From Rhizobium sp. NXC14 (lineage in GTDB: Bacteria > Pseudomonadota > Alphaproteobacteria > Rhizobiales > Rhizobiaceae): DNA of 64,000 nt. The first letter of the stretch is position 1; each line of letters opens with the position of its first letter. A program made the position numbers and the translations under genes. The stretch spans positions 466,066 through 530,065 of the forward strand of contig NZ_CP021031.1 of assembly GCF_002117485.1 (NCBI RefSeq), given 5' to 3'. The notes below the pieces were generated by a model that searched no databases, was not told where the DNA came from, and saw only the letters and a program-made list of their open reading frames with translations. Of this stretch, positions 1 to 7,430 are shown piece after piece.

Positions 1-348
1 AATCGCATTCTGGCGCCAGTTCCATCACCTCGAGGCGAAGCCTGCCTCAATACAGGGGTTGCGGAACTCAGGCGTCTGATCGCGGCCAAGGAAGCAGTGT
101 CCGATGCCTCGCCAAAGACGCGTGTTGCCCGTTGTCGCCGTGAAGTGATGCCGCCCCCGACGGCGGATCAGCAAGCGGCGCTTCAGGCTTATGCCGCCAG
201 GCATGGCCGCCGCTGGAAATCCATCCTCAGCAATGCGTGGGTGGGCGGTCCGCCGCATGATGACGGCGGTGTGTTGCGCGGCCTTCGCAACTCGCACGGT
301 CCGACCTGGCTGCAATTCTACCGGTTGCCCAAGCCGCCCGAGCGGTAG
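1..348 (+). CDS. Conserved hypothetical protein, 5' end outside window
   Basis: The frame is open from the first base, so the start lies upstream; a GTG at 97 is the first start-like codon inside. The C-terminal half has a distinctive hydrophilic/aromatic stretch (YAARHGRRWKSILSNAWVGG, then an LRNSHGPTWL motif) that resembles small uncharacterised proteins seen on rhizobial plasmids. No catalytic motif is visible. It heads the backbone module of small plasmid genes that continues to 4.8 kb. Function unknown. Confidence 0.6.
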   Translation, partial: NRILAPVPSPRGEACLNTGVAELRRLIAAKEAVSDASPKTRVARCRREVMPPPTADQQAALQAYAARHGRRWKSILSNAWVGGPPHDDGGVLRGLRNSHGPTWLQFYRLPKPPER

Positions 349-715
349 GCAAGCATTCACGCCCGGCGAGTGGGAAGACGGAGTTTTCGGGGGAGCCTCT
401 CGTTTCCTTTCGAGGACGTCGTCTTCCTCTCCACGCCGGATTGCCCTTCGGCTTTGCTGCGGTCTGAACCGGCGGCCGGCGTTTCAAGGCCGCTGTCGCG
501 CCGCGGTGCGGCCGGACCCCGCCGTCCTTCTCGGAGCAGGCTGGCGTGCTCCGTCGAGGGCAGGCTTGCCCTCTTCGCACGCAAACCGGCTCCGCTCGTC
601 CAGGTGGGGCCGGACCCTGAAGCACCGGTCTTTCCGCCGGTTCGGGTTGACCGCACCGAAGGGCAAGCCGGCATGGGGCCGCAGCCGCTTCGGATGACCT
701 CGAAAGGAAACGACC
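349..715 (+). other. Intergenic leader without a convincing gene
   Basis: A GC-rich 367-base gap. Open frames on both strands are low-complexity Arg/Pro/Ser translations typical of shadow reading. The only clear signal is a purine-rich ribosome-binding site (GAAAGGAAA) just before the ATG at 716. Confidence 0.5.
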
Positions 716-1303
716 ATGGCCAAGCCCACATCCTCTCCTCGCCAATCCGCACGCGTCGTGCAACTGCGCAAGGGCGCCACCGTCGAAATGGTCCGGCTAA
801 CATGCCCCGACGCCGCCCAGGCGCTGAAGATCGCCGAGAGTTTCGGGACCGCCGTCGTCGACAGCGACGGCATCCGCGACCTGCATGAGCGCCTGATCCT
901 CGAGACAGCCGATGCGCTCGCCGATGGCCTTGGCGACAAGGCCATGCAGATCCACCTGCAGCGGATCGTCGGCGCGTATGTCGGTTCTGCCCATGGCGCC
1001 GGCCAGTTCTACAGCCGCGCCGTCACCGAGGCGCGCGATGCCACGGCCAAGGCCGCCAACGATGCCCGTGACGAGGACCTCGACGGCCCCGTCGGCTATG
1101 ACAGCGCCGCCCAGCGCAAGCGGGAGTTTGCCGCCGACATGGGTATCCAGGCCCATTCGCTCAGGATGGCGGCCGAAGGCGCTGTCGCTGCCTATGCTAA
1201 GGTCATCGGCGAGACCTGGAAGCCTTTCGACCGGCCGGTCGAGCAGCCGGGCCATTCGCTGAGCCGCAAGGCCGCCGAAGCGCAAATCTCAGCCTTCGAT
1301 TAG
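716..1303 (+). CDS. Conserved plasmid backbone protein, 195 aa (copy 1)
   Basis: Start chosen at the ATG behind a GAAAGGAAA ribosome-binding site. The protein is mostly charged and helical, with no signal peptide, membrane segment or recognised catalytic motif. A second copy lies at 31390-31935 with high identity from residue about 17 to the end, so the gene is under protein-level constraint. It sits beside ArdC-like, DUF736 and other small plasmid genes, a neighbourhood tied to plasmid maintenance and transfer in rhizobia. The biochemical role is unknown. Two hairpins follow the stop. Confidence 0.75.
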   Translation: MAKPTSSPRQSARVVQLRKGATVEMVRLTCPDAAQALKIAESFGTAVVDSDGIRDLHERLILETADALADGLGDKAMQIHLQRIVGAYVGSAHGAGQFYSRAVTEARDATAKAANDARDEDLDGPVGYDSAAQRKREFAADMGIQAHSLRMAAEGAVAAYAKVIGETWKPFDRPVEQPGHSLSRKAAEAQISAFD

Positions 1304-1310
1304 ACGCCTC

Positions 1311-1379
1311 GGGCGGGGCTCCGCCCCGCTTTTCAGTCGACACAACAACGGCCGGTTCCATGGCGGGACCGGCCTTTTT
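1311..1379 (+). terminator. Two consecutive rho-independent terminators
   Basis: GGGCGG-GGCT-CCGCCC followed by CGCTTTT at 1311-1333, then a stronger hairpin GGCCGGT...ACCGGCC followed by TTTTT at 1350-1379. They close the 195-aa gene. Confidence 0.7.
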
Positions 1380-1603
1380 CGTGTCGCGGAGGCGGAAACG
1401 AGCAAACTAAAATGAAGCCGATGGCGCGCCCGCCGCGGCCCGTTCCGCTCGTCGGGTCTGCAGGAGCCGCCGGCCGACGCAACGGCTTTGCCGTCCTCCA
1501 CTTCGTTGCGGCCGTTCCGGTGCATCCGCCGGCTGCCTTGCTCCTGCCCTTGCCCCTCCGCAACGGGCCGCGACAGGCGCGGCCTCGAAACGGAGATTTT
1601 GAT

Positions 1604-2527
1604 ATGAGCAGCACAGAAAATCAGCGGGGCGATCTCTACAGCCGCATCACCGACAAGATCATCGAAGATCTTGCGAAGGGCGTGCGGCCCTGGATGAAAC
1701 CATGGAATTCGGCGAACACGGCAGGCCGCATTACCCGGCCGCTGCGTTACAATGGGCAACCCTATTCTGGCGTCAACGTGCTGCTGTTATGGTCGGAGGG
1801 CATCGCACGAGGTTATACGTCATCCACATGGATGACGTTCAAGCAGTCCCTGGAACTGGGCGCCGCGGTCCGCAAAGGCGAGACCGGCACGACCGTCGTC
1901 TTCGCCAGCCGTTTCACCAAGTCCGAAACCGACGGGAACGGCGGCGAAGTCGAGCGGGAAATCCCCTTCCTGAAGGCGTACAGTGTGTTCAACGTCGCAC
2001 AGATCGACGGACTTCCCGCCCAATATCATCACCGGCCAGCGCCGCCTCCAGATCCGGTCGAGCGCATCGAGCATGCCGATCGGTTCTTCCGCAACACCGG
2101 TGCTTCTGTTCGCCACGGCGGCAACCAGGCCTTCTTCTCGCCGGCCGCCGATCTCATTCAGATGCCGCTGTTCGAGAGCTTCAAGGACGCTGCAAGCTAC
2201 TATGCAACCCTCAGTCACGAGGTGACCCATTGGACCGCGCCGGACCACCGTGTCGGCCGCGACCTCAGCCGCTACGCCAAAGACCGGACTGAGCGTGCTC
2301 GCGAGGAATTGATTGCCGAGCTCGGCAGTTGCTTCCTTTGCGCCGACCTTGGCATTGTTCCCGAGCTCGAACCCCGACCCGATCACGCGTCCTATCTCGA
2401 CTCCTGGCTCAAGGTCCTGACCGACGACAGACGGGCGATCTTCCAGGCGGCAGCGCATGCGCAACGGGCCGTGACGTTCCTGCATTCGCTGCAGCCCGAC
2501 GCAGCCGACGAGCGCCTTGCTGCATGA
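1604..2527 (+). CDS. ardC: ArdC-like antirestriction protein (DUF1738 + zincin metallopeptidase)
   Basis: 307 aa from the ATG at 1604, behind GGAGATTTTGAT; longer upstream starts run into a non-coding leader. Residues about 10-130 match the ArdC N-terminal (DUF1738) pattern, with DIYSRIT-like opening, GGVRPWxKPW and GxNVLLLW motifs. The C-terminal half is a zincin-like peptidase with the metal motif HEVTH (LSHEVTHWTA) and a downstream AREELIAELG helix that can supply the third ligand. ArdC proteins bind single-stranded DNA and protect incoming plasmid DNA from restriction. A second, prematurely stopped copy is at 32225-33019. The roughly 220-base leader is also conserved between the copies. 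Confidence 0.85.
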   Translation: MSSTENQRGDLYSRITDKIIEDLAKGVRPWMKPWNSANTAGRITRPLRYNGQPYSGVNVLLLWSEGIARGYTSSTWMTFKQSLELGAAVRKGETGTTVVFASRFTKSETDGNGGEVEREIPFLKAYSVFNVAQIDGLPAQYHHRPAPPPDPVERIEHADRFFRNTGASVRHGGNQAFFSPAADLIQMPLFESFKDAASYYATLSHEVTHWTAPDHRVGRDLSRYAKDRTERAREELIAELGSCFLCADLGIVPELEPRPDHASYLDSWLKVLTDDRRAIFQAAAHAQRAVTFLHSLQPDAADERLAA

Positions 2528-2535
2528 AGACTTTG

Positions 2536-2712
2536 TCAGCGCCGGTCGTTGGCCTCGCCAGCGGCCGGCAACTCTCGGCCGTCGGTCGCGGCGGGCGTGT
2601 CACGATCAGCCGCAAGATCCAGTTTGCCCCAGATCGAGGTTTTCCGGGCGATCGGCTTGACCTTCCGGGACGGCTTGATTTCGACGATAAACGGCATTGT
2701 CTGCTGACGCAT
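2536..2712 (-). CDS. Conserved 58-aa basic protein (copy 1)
   Basis: Short minus-strand gene convergent with the ardC-like gene. Start at 2712 (MRQQTMPFIVEIKPSRK); a second ATG lies five codons in. A homologue at 33162-33335 reads MPKQTKPFVVEFKPSRK and shares a KPSRK(V/L)KP...SIWG(K/S)LDL core. Conservation of the protein rather than of the overlapping frames argues that it is real. The N-terminal half is strongly basic and the tail acidic and variable, which could suit a nucleic-acid-binding or adaptor peptide, but no family was recognised. Confidence 0.6.
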   Translation of the reverse strand: MRQQTMPFIVEIKPSRKVKPIARKTSIWGKLDLAADRDTPAATDGRELPAAGEANDRR

Positions 2713-3156
2713 AGATCCTCCAGACGACGAATCCCGAGGCGCGACGATAGCGCGGAGAGCGGGCAATGCAACGCCCCACGCTCGGTGGTTCTGCGAGGTT
2801 TGGGTCTGGCATGTGGACAGGACAGCGGACCGGTCATTGCAGCGTTCGGGGAGAGGGACGGGCCGCCATAGCCTATCCCTTCGATCACAGCGCCGGGCCA
2901 CGACCTTCGCGGGCTCGATGAGGCATGTCTGATCGAAGACCGGCTTCGCCTCGATCGTCTTCCCGCAACGGCCTTGCGAAAACTTTCTTCCCCTGAGCGC
3001 GATGCGCTCATTCCTCGCGGAACAACAAAGCTTCTCCTGGCCGCCCTACATTTCATTTCGGCCTTTCAGGTGCGGTCCGATCGTCCTCGATCCTTGCGAC
3101 AGCCATCGAGGCCGCGATGGGCGCGGCCCGATAACAGCGAAAAAAGGAATACGACA
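2713..3156. other. Gap and leader of the DUF736 gene
   Basis: 444 bases with no convincing gene. The final ~100 bases (GGTGCGGTCCGATCGTCC and onward) are closely conserved before the DUF736 copy at 33788, suggesting a retained promoter or untranslated leader. Confidence 0.4.
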
Positions 3157-3465
3157 ATGGCAACCATCGGCATCTTCACCACCTCCGAAACCGGCTTCAA
3201 CGGCTCCATCCGCACGCTCGCCCTCAACGTCAAGGCCCGCATCGCCCGCATCGAAAACCCCTCCGATAAGGGCCCGCACTTCCGCATCTATGCAGGCAAT
3301 GTCGAACTGGGTGCGGCCTGGCAGAAGCGCTCCGAGCAGGACCGCGACTACCTCTCGGTCAAGCTGGACGATCCGAGCTTCCCCGCTCCGATCTACGCAA
3401 CGCTCACCGAAGTCGAGGGCGAAGACGGCTACCAGCTGATCTGGTCCCGCCCCAACCGGGACTGA
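3157..3465 (+). CDS. DUF736 family protein (copy 1)
   Basis: 102 aa, ATG at 3157 behind AAAAAAGGAA. The sequence opens [20 protein letters not shown] and ends [13 protein letters not shown], the DUF736 signature; the domain covers the whole protein. DUF736 proteins are small, cytoplasmic and very common on rhizobial and agrobacterial plasmids; no biochemical role is established. A near-identical copy is at 33788-34096, and a tail fragment at about 14938-14985. Confidence 0.85.
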   Translation: MATIGIFTTSETGFNGSIRTLALNVKARIARIENPSDKGPHFRIYAGNVELGAAWQKRSEQDRDYLSVKLDDPSFPAPIYATLTEVEGEDGYQLIWSRPNRD

Positions 3466-3476
3466 GACCCGGACAA

Positions 3477-3499
3477 GGCCCCGCCGCAAAGGCGGGGCC
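3477..3499 (+). terminator. Hairpin after the DUF736 gene
   Basis: Perfect nine-base stem GGCCCCGCC-GCAAA-GGCGGGGCC immediately after the stop. There is no strong T run, so it may be an mRNA 3' stabiliser or a weak terminator. Confidence 0.5.
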
Positions 3500-3639
3500 G
3501 AACTGGGATAGAGACAAGCCGGCGGCAGGCATCGAGCCTGCTGCCAGCTTTTTTCAGTGCAATACGGAGAGGGACTATTGTCTGCTCAGATCGGGCTATC
3601 GTGCCGGGAGAAAATGCCGGCGTCAAAGGACACGCGGTT

Positions 3640-3692
3640 CCCCCAATTTTGCCTCCGCTTCGTACCTGCGCTCCAACAAAATCGGATCCCCC
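3640..3692 (+). repeat. CCCCCAATTTT...AAAATCGGnTCCCCC element, occurrence 1
   Basis: CCCCCAATTTT at 3640-3650 and AAAATCGGATCCCCC at 3678-3692. The AT-rich cores form an imperfect inverted repeat flanked by C5 runs. It lies about 100 bases before the 54-aa gene and recurs before the 163-aa gene and before both copy-2 counterparts. Confidence 0.6.
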
Positions 3693-3788
3693 ACGCGCCG
3701 GCTCCGTCGGTCGCTGCCGCGCTCCTTGACCCCGTCATCTTCTCCCGCCTCGCGCTCTCGTCTTTCACGAACTCAAGGAGATGAGACG

Positions 3789-3953
3789 ATGACGATCGAA
3801 CAGCACATCGAAGAACTGCGGGCTGAACTGAAGAACGCCTGCGATGCCGCCGAGCGTCGCCAGATCGAGGTAGAGCTTGAATTCGCGCAAGCTGATCTTG
3901 CCGTGGCGCTTGCCGAACAGGATGGTTCGATCGTTGCCGAGCCGCCTTTCTGA
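3789..3953 (+). CDS. Small helical protein, 54 aa (copy 1)
   Basis: ATG at 3789 behind AAGGAGATGAGACG, a strong ribosome-binding site. The protein is almost entirely Glu/Ala/Leu-rich helix (IEELRAELKNACDAAERRQI), consistent with one amphipathic or coiled-coil helix, and ends EPPF. Copy 2 is at 34417-34587 and a decayed tail at about 15014-15132. Unusually, the codons for the terminal EPPF and the stop form the terminator hairpin. Function unknown. Confidence 0.65.
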   Translation: MTIEQHIEELRAELKNACDAAERRQIEVELEFAQADLAVALAEQDGSIVAEPPF

Positions 3954-3964
3954 GGCGGCTCTTT
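3939..3964 (+). terminator. Rho-independent terminator overlapping a stop codon
   Basis: GAGCCGCC-TTTCTGA-GGCGGCTC followed by TTT. The left arm encodes the last residues of the 54-aa protein and the TGA is in the loop. The same arrangement occurs at 34573-34598 and in the relic at 15119. Confidence 0.75.
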
Positions 3965-4146
3965 CTACGGCGCGTGGAGCCGGTTCGCCGGATCGACCGG
4001 CTTCTCGGCTGTCAGGGATTTCACCCCTCGACACTCCTGCCGGCTCACGCCGGACACGGTCGCGGCCCCTTCTGGCCCGCGGGTCTCTTCTCTCTCTGAC
4101 GTCCTATTTTACTCCAGCAAATCCGGCGTCAAGAACGGCGCGGTCT

Positions 4147-4191
4147 CCCCCAATTTTTCCGCCGCTGCACTCTGGAAAAATCGGCTCCCCC
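4147..4191 (+). repeat. CCCCCAATTTT...AAAATCGGnTCCCCC element, occurrence 2
   Basis: CCCCCAATTTTT at 4147 and AAAAATCGGCTCCCCC at 4176-4191, about 85 bases before the 163-aa gene. It is followed by CTTGACCCC, as at occurrence 1. Confidence 0.6.
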
Positions 4192-4274
4192 GCTTGCGAG
4201 CCGCGTTCCGCGGTCCTTGACCCCTCTTTGCCGGGGAGTGGCCGATCTCCGTCATCAACGAAGGAGATCACATT

Positions 4275-4766
4275 ATGACCATCGATCAGAACCTCATGCT
4301 CTACACCAAGCTTGCCGGCTTCCGGCTCGTCGTCCTCGCAAACCGCTTCGGCTGCGATACCGAGTTCTCGCGAGCCCTCCACGACCGCCTGATCGAAGGG
4401 CTCGATGCGGCTCACGCTCGCCTCCGCTCCATCATGGCATTGGAGCGCAGCGTTCTTGCCGGCGACGATGAATATGCCGGATTTAGGCTCGAAGGTGAGA
4501 GCGAGATGTTCGAGCGCTTCGCCATCAATCTACTCGATGAGCTCGAGATCGATTTGGACACGCACGAATACCGGATCAACGGTGGCGATTGGACAAATGC
4601 ATCGTCAACGGATTGCGACGGCGCCGAGATGGACTATCCGGGACTGGTCGCGCTGGGCGAGACCGAGCTCGGGTCGCTGGCAGCGATCATCAGGGATATC
4701 CACCGGGAAACAGGCATTGCGATTCATGCGGCACGTATCATCGCGATGAGGTGCGAAGGGTCCTGA
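4275..4766 (+). CDS. Conserved hypothetical protein, 163 aa (copy 1)
   Basis: ATG at 4275 preceded by GAAGGAGATCACATT. Soluble, acidic, with no signal peptide or membrane segment; conserved blocks include NRFGCDTEFSRALHDRLIEG and LLDELEIDxDTHEYRINGG. The copy at 34912-35403 has the same length and high identity, which supports the start and reality of the gene. No known domain was recognised. It ends the intact part of backbone copy 1. Confidence 0.7.
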   Translation: MTIDQNLMLYTKLAGFRLVVLANRFGCDTEFSRALHDRLIEGLDAAHARLRSIMALERSVLAGDDEYAGFRLEGESEMFERFAINLLDELEIDLDTHEYRINGGDWTNASSTDCDGAEMDYPGLVALGETELGSLAAIIRDIHRETGIAIHAARIIAMRCEGS

Positions 4767-5103
4767 GTGGACCTTTCCACGATCCCGAATGTTGCAGAAA
4801 CTAAAGTCCGGATGCGAGAATATCCCCCGCATTATGCGTCTCCCCGCCGATCAAAGGTCAGCCGCGCCCGGTCTTCCACATCCGCTTCGGCCTTGCCAGG
4901 TACAACCTGCTTCCCGGTCTGCCGTCGATCCCCGCGATGACGCGATCGACAAGGTGTAACCATCATACACCGTCTCGCCGCCACAGCGCCGATCGTCCAG
5001 CGAGGCTCATCAATCCGATCCTGCCGGACCGATTCATATTAGTGGTCGCCGGGCTGGTGACTTTAGGCGCAGGTCGGGCCGGGCCACCGCCCCCAGGCGC
5101 GGG
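4767..5103. other. End of backbone copy 1, then non-coding sequence
   Basis: Bases about 4870-4957 (including CGGCCTTGCCAGGT and GTCGATCCCCGC) match the leader of the 57-aa gene at 35721, but that gene is absent here: similarity stops near 4957. This is the left breakpoint between backbone and the segment carrying HU and the gibberellin operon. Confidence 0.5.
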
Positions 5104-5382
5104 CTACGCGTTCATTGCGTCCTTCAGCGCCTTCGCAGGCCGGAAGGTCAGCTTCTTCGCAGCCGCCACCTTGATCGTCGCGCCGGTGGCGGGATTGCGC
5201 GCTTCGCGCTCGGGTGTTGTCTTCACCTTGAACTTGCCGAACCCTGGGATTGACGTCTCCGCGCCGGATGTGGCGGCGGTCGTGATTGCGGCGAAGACGG
5301 CCTCCACGATCATTTTGCTCTGCGCTTTCGTCAGACCATGGCCGGCGGCAATCTTATCAGCGATTTCATTGGTGTTGGTCAT
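5104..5382 (-). CDS. HU family DNA-binding protein
   Basis: 92 aa, start ATG at 5382 (MTNTNEIADKIAAGHGLTKA), with AAAGAGGG upstream. It shows the HU/IHF fold pattern: an N-terminal helical dimerisation half, the GFGKFKVK strand, and the DNA-binding arm ending RNPATGATIKVAA followed by KLTFRPAKALKDAMNA. HU proteins bend and compact DNA and assist replication and transcription. It lies divergently upstream of the gibberellin promoter region. Whether it is a plasmid-specific HU cannot be judged. Confidence 0.9.
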   Translation of the reverse strand: MTNTNEIADKIAAGHGLTKAQSKMIVEAVFAAITTAATSGAETSIPGFGKFKVKTTPEREARNPATGATIKVAAAKKLTFRPAKALKDAMNA

Positions 5383-5533
5383 GTCATCGTGCCCTCTTTT
5401 GTGATGGCAGACATTTCCACCTGTTTCCGTCGATGTCACGGCTCCAAAGCCATGCAATCCGCACAATCGCCACCATTTTCCACAGCTTGCTGACCGGCAA
5501 CGTTCAGCCCCGGTTGTCGGAATTGGGACTGGA

Positions 5534-5549
5534 TGTCGGAAACCTGACA
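5534..5549 (+). promoter_or_regulatory. Candidate NifA upstream activator site
   Basis: Exact TGT-N10-ACA (TGTCGGAAACCTGACA), the NifA-binding consensus. It is centred about 80 bases before the start predicted from the -24/-12 element at 5595, a normal spacing for NifA-activated promoters. Confidence 0.55.
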
Positions 5550-5594
5550 CCACACGCCGCTACGAAGTGCCTGCTAAGCCTGCGGAATTCACTT

Positions 5595-5609
5595 CGGCAC
5601 GCGATTTGC
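5595..5609 (+). promoter_or_regulatory. Candidate sigma-54 (-24/-12) promoter ahead of the gibberellin operon
   Basis: CGGCAC-GCGAT-TTGC matches TGGCAC-N5-TTGC with one substitution in the -24 box and a perfect -12 box. It points toward the CYP115 relic and CYP112. The long interval to 6137 means it may originally have served a now-decayed first gene. Confidence 0.5.
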
Positions 5610-5738
5610 TCTGTTCAAGGCGTCGTCACCAATCTCAGTGCGATGGTCTATGCGACAGGGCGCGCGTCAGTTCGTGCCGATGGTTTGATGGCATTGACTG
5701 TGCGCTGGTTGTGAACCGGAAAATATAGGAAAGGTTGG

Positions 5739-5881
5739 ATGCGATCTAGAGTTCTTCTTTTGGGAGCCACAACTATCGCCCTCGTCGCGAGCGGTGCAAC
5801 CAAAGCGGCAGATGTAGAGCGGGTCGGCGGACCGGTGCGGTCGAAGCTGCTGCGCCAACTCATACCTTCGGCCGATCTGGG
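5739..5881 (+). pseudogene. Truncated secreted-protein start (signal peptide only)
   Basis: ATG at 5739 after GGAAAGGTTGG begins a classical signal peptide (MRSRVLLLGATTIALVASGA, then TKAADV). About 40 residues in, the DNA changes character and becomes the cytochrome P450 remnant read in another frame. The nominal 134-aa frame therefore appears to be a chance fusion of a truncated secreted protein with P450 debris. The original family cannot be identified. Confidence 0.35.
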
Positions 5882-6055
5882 GCGACGCGGTTCGATGTCA
5901 CCCGCACGCACAACCCGCACCTGCCGTTCCGCCAGGGTCCGTATTTTGGCCTGGGCGCCGCTCTGGCGCGCCTGGAATAGGAATATGCCTTCCCCGCGTC
6001 GTTCGTGCGGCCGGAGGATCTGGCGCTGGCGATCGCCGCGAAGGACATCGTCTGA
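5882..6055 (+). pseudogene. CYP115 (gibberellin 3-oxidase) C-terminal remnant
   Basis: Read from 5882, the sequence gives TRFDVTRTHNPHLPFRQGPY, then [11 protein letters not shown], a stop at 5978-5980, and a further in-frame stretch ending RPEDLALAIAAKDIV at 6055. This is the P450 haem-binding region, but the haem cysteine position of the FxxGxxxCxG motif is glycine and the first glycine is also altered. Only the last part of the gene remains, interrupted by a stop. The position just before CYP112 is where CYP115 occurs in bacterial gibberellin operons, and CYP115 remnants are known in rhizobia. Identity as CYP115 rests on position and motif. Confidence 0.65.
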
Positions 6056-6136
6056 ATGCTGTCGTAACTCATTTTCTGCCCGCGGCCTGTCCGTCGCCTT
6101 CCGCCCCTTCCATGGCGTAGAGAGTAAAGCGTCGCA

Positions 6137-7339
6137 ATGTTAGAACAACCCTTGCCGACGCTGCCGATGTGGCGCGTCGATCATATCGAGCCATCACCTG
6201 AGATGCTGGCGCTACGCGCCAAGGGTCCGATCCACCGCGTGCGCTTTCCGTCCGGGCACGAAGGCTGGTGGGTAACGGGCTACGACGAGGCCAAGGCGGT
6301 TCTGTCAGACGCGGCGTTCCGGCCCGCGGGAATGCCGCCCGAGACATTCACCCCTGATTCGGTGATTCTGGGTTCGCCGGGGTGGCTGGTCTCTCACGAG
6401 GGGGGCAAGCATGCCTGGTTGCGCACGATCGTGGCGCCGGCCTTCAGCAACCGCAGGGTGAAGCTGTTGGCGCAGCAGGTCGAGATGGTTGCCGCGCAGT
6501 TGTTCGACACGCTGGCTGCCCAGCCCCAGCCCGCCGACCTGCGGTGCCACCTCTCCTTTCCGCTTCCGGCCATGGTCATCAGCGCGCTGATGGGCGTGCC
6601 CTACGAGGATCACACCTTTTTCGCCGGGCTGTCCGACGAGGTGATGACGCACCAGCATGAGAGCGGTCCACGGAGCGCGTCGAGCGTCGCTTGGGAAGAA
6701 TTGCGAACCTACATTTGCCGCAAGATGCGGGGCAAGCGCGAGGAACCGGGGGACGACCTGCTGACCGATCTGCTCGCAGCGGTCGACCGTGGCAAAGCAA
6801 CCGAGGAAGAGGCGGTTGGCCTGGCGGCCGGCGTGCTGGTGGCGGGGCACGAGAGCACCGTCGCCCAGATCGAATTCGGCCTGCTGGCAATGCTCCGCCA
6901 TCCGCATCAGCGCGAACGCCTGGCCCGCGATCCATCCCTGGCGGACAGAGCGGTGGAGGAAATCCTGCGCATGTATTCGCCGGGCGCGGGCTGGGACGGC
7001 ATCATGCGCTATCCGAGGATCGACGTGACCATCGCGGGCGTGGATATTCCCGCGGAGAGCAAGGTACTGGTGGGTCTGCCGGCGACGTCGTTTGATCCCC
7101 GCCATTTCGAGGACCCGGAAGTCTTCGACATCGGGCGCGACCCAAATCCGCACCTGGCGTTCTCCTACGGGCCGCACAATTGCATCGGCGCGGCGCTGGC
7201 CAGGCTGGAACTCAAGGTGGTGTTCGGTTCGATCTTCCAGCGCTTTCCCGCGCTGCGCCTGGCCGTGGCGCCAGAAGAACTGAAGTTGCGCAAGGAGATC
7301 ATCACCGGCGGGTTCGAGGAGTTCCCGGTGCTCTGGTGA
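6137..7339 (+). CDS. cyp112: Cytochrome P450 CYP112 (gibberellin C-20 oxidase)
   Basis: 400 aa, a typical length for a soluble bacterial P450 without membrane anchor. I-helix oxygen-activation motif AGHEST (about residue 237), K-helix EEILR, and haem-binding [17 protein letters not shown] near residue 347 with the axial cysteine present. CYP112 in rhizobial gibberellin operons oxidises C-20 of GA12 to yield GA9. It is the first intact gene of a seven-gene plus-strand operon, 82 bases after the CYP115 relic. Electrons probably come from the operon ferredoxin domain. Confidence 0.9.
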   Translation: MLEQPLPTLPMWRVDHIEPSPEMLALRAKGPIHRVRFPSGHEGWWVTGYDEAKAVLSDAAFRPAGMPPETFTPDSVILGSPGWLVSHEGGKHAWLRTIVAPAFSNRRVKLLAQQVEMVAAQLFDTLAAQPQPADLRCHLSFPLPAMVISALMGVPYEDHTFFAGLSDEVMTHQHESGPRSASSVAWEELRTYICRKMRGKREEPGDDLLTDLLAAVDRGKATEEEAVGLAAGVLVAGHESTVAQIEFGLLAMLRHPHQRERLARDPSLADRAVEEILRMYSPGAGWDGIMRYPRIDVTIAGVDIPAESKVLVGLPATSFDPRHFEDPEVFDIGRDPNPHLAFSYGPHNCIGAALARLELKVVFGSIFQRFPALRLAVAPEELKLRKEIITGGFEEFPVLW

Positions 7340-7430
7340 TGCGCGGAAGCCGCCGGGCATTGCAATCGCCGCAGTTTGCCGGCGCGCCTGGCGCGCGCCG
7401 GTCAGATCAGTCAGCCGACAGGTAGCCAAG

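Noticed and set aside
1412..1603. 64-residue N-terminal extension of the ArdC-like protein
   Set aside because: Pro/Arg/Ala-rich translation of the leader; copy 2 does not conserve it, and the ATG at 1604 has the ribosome-binding site.
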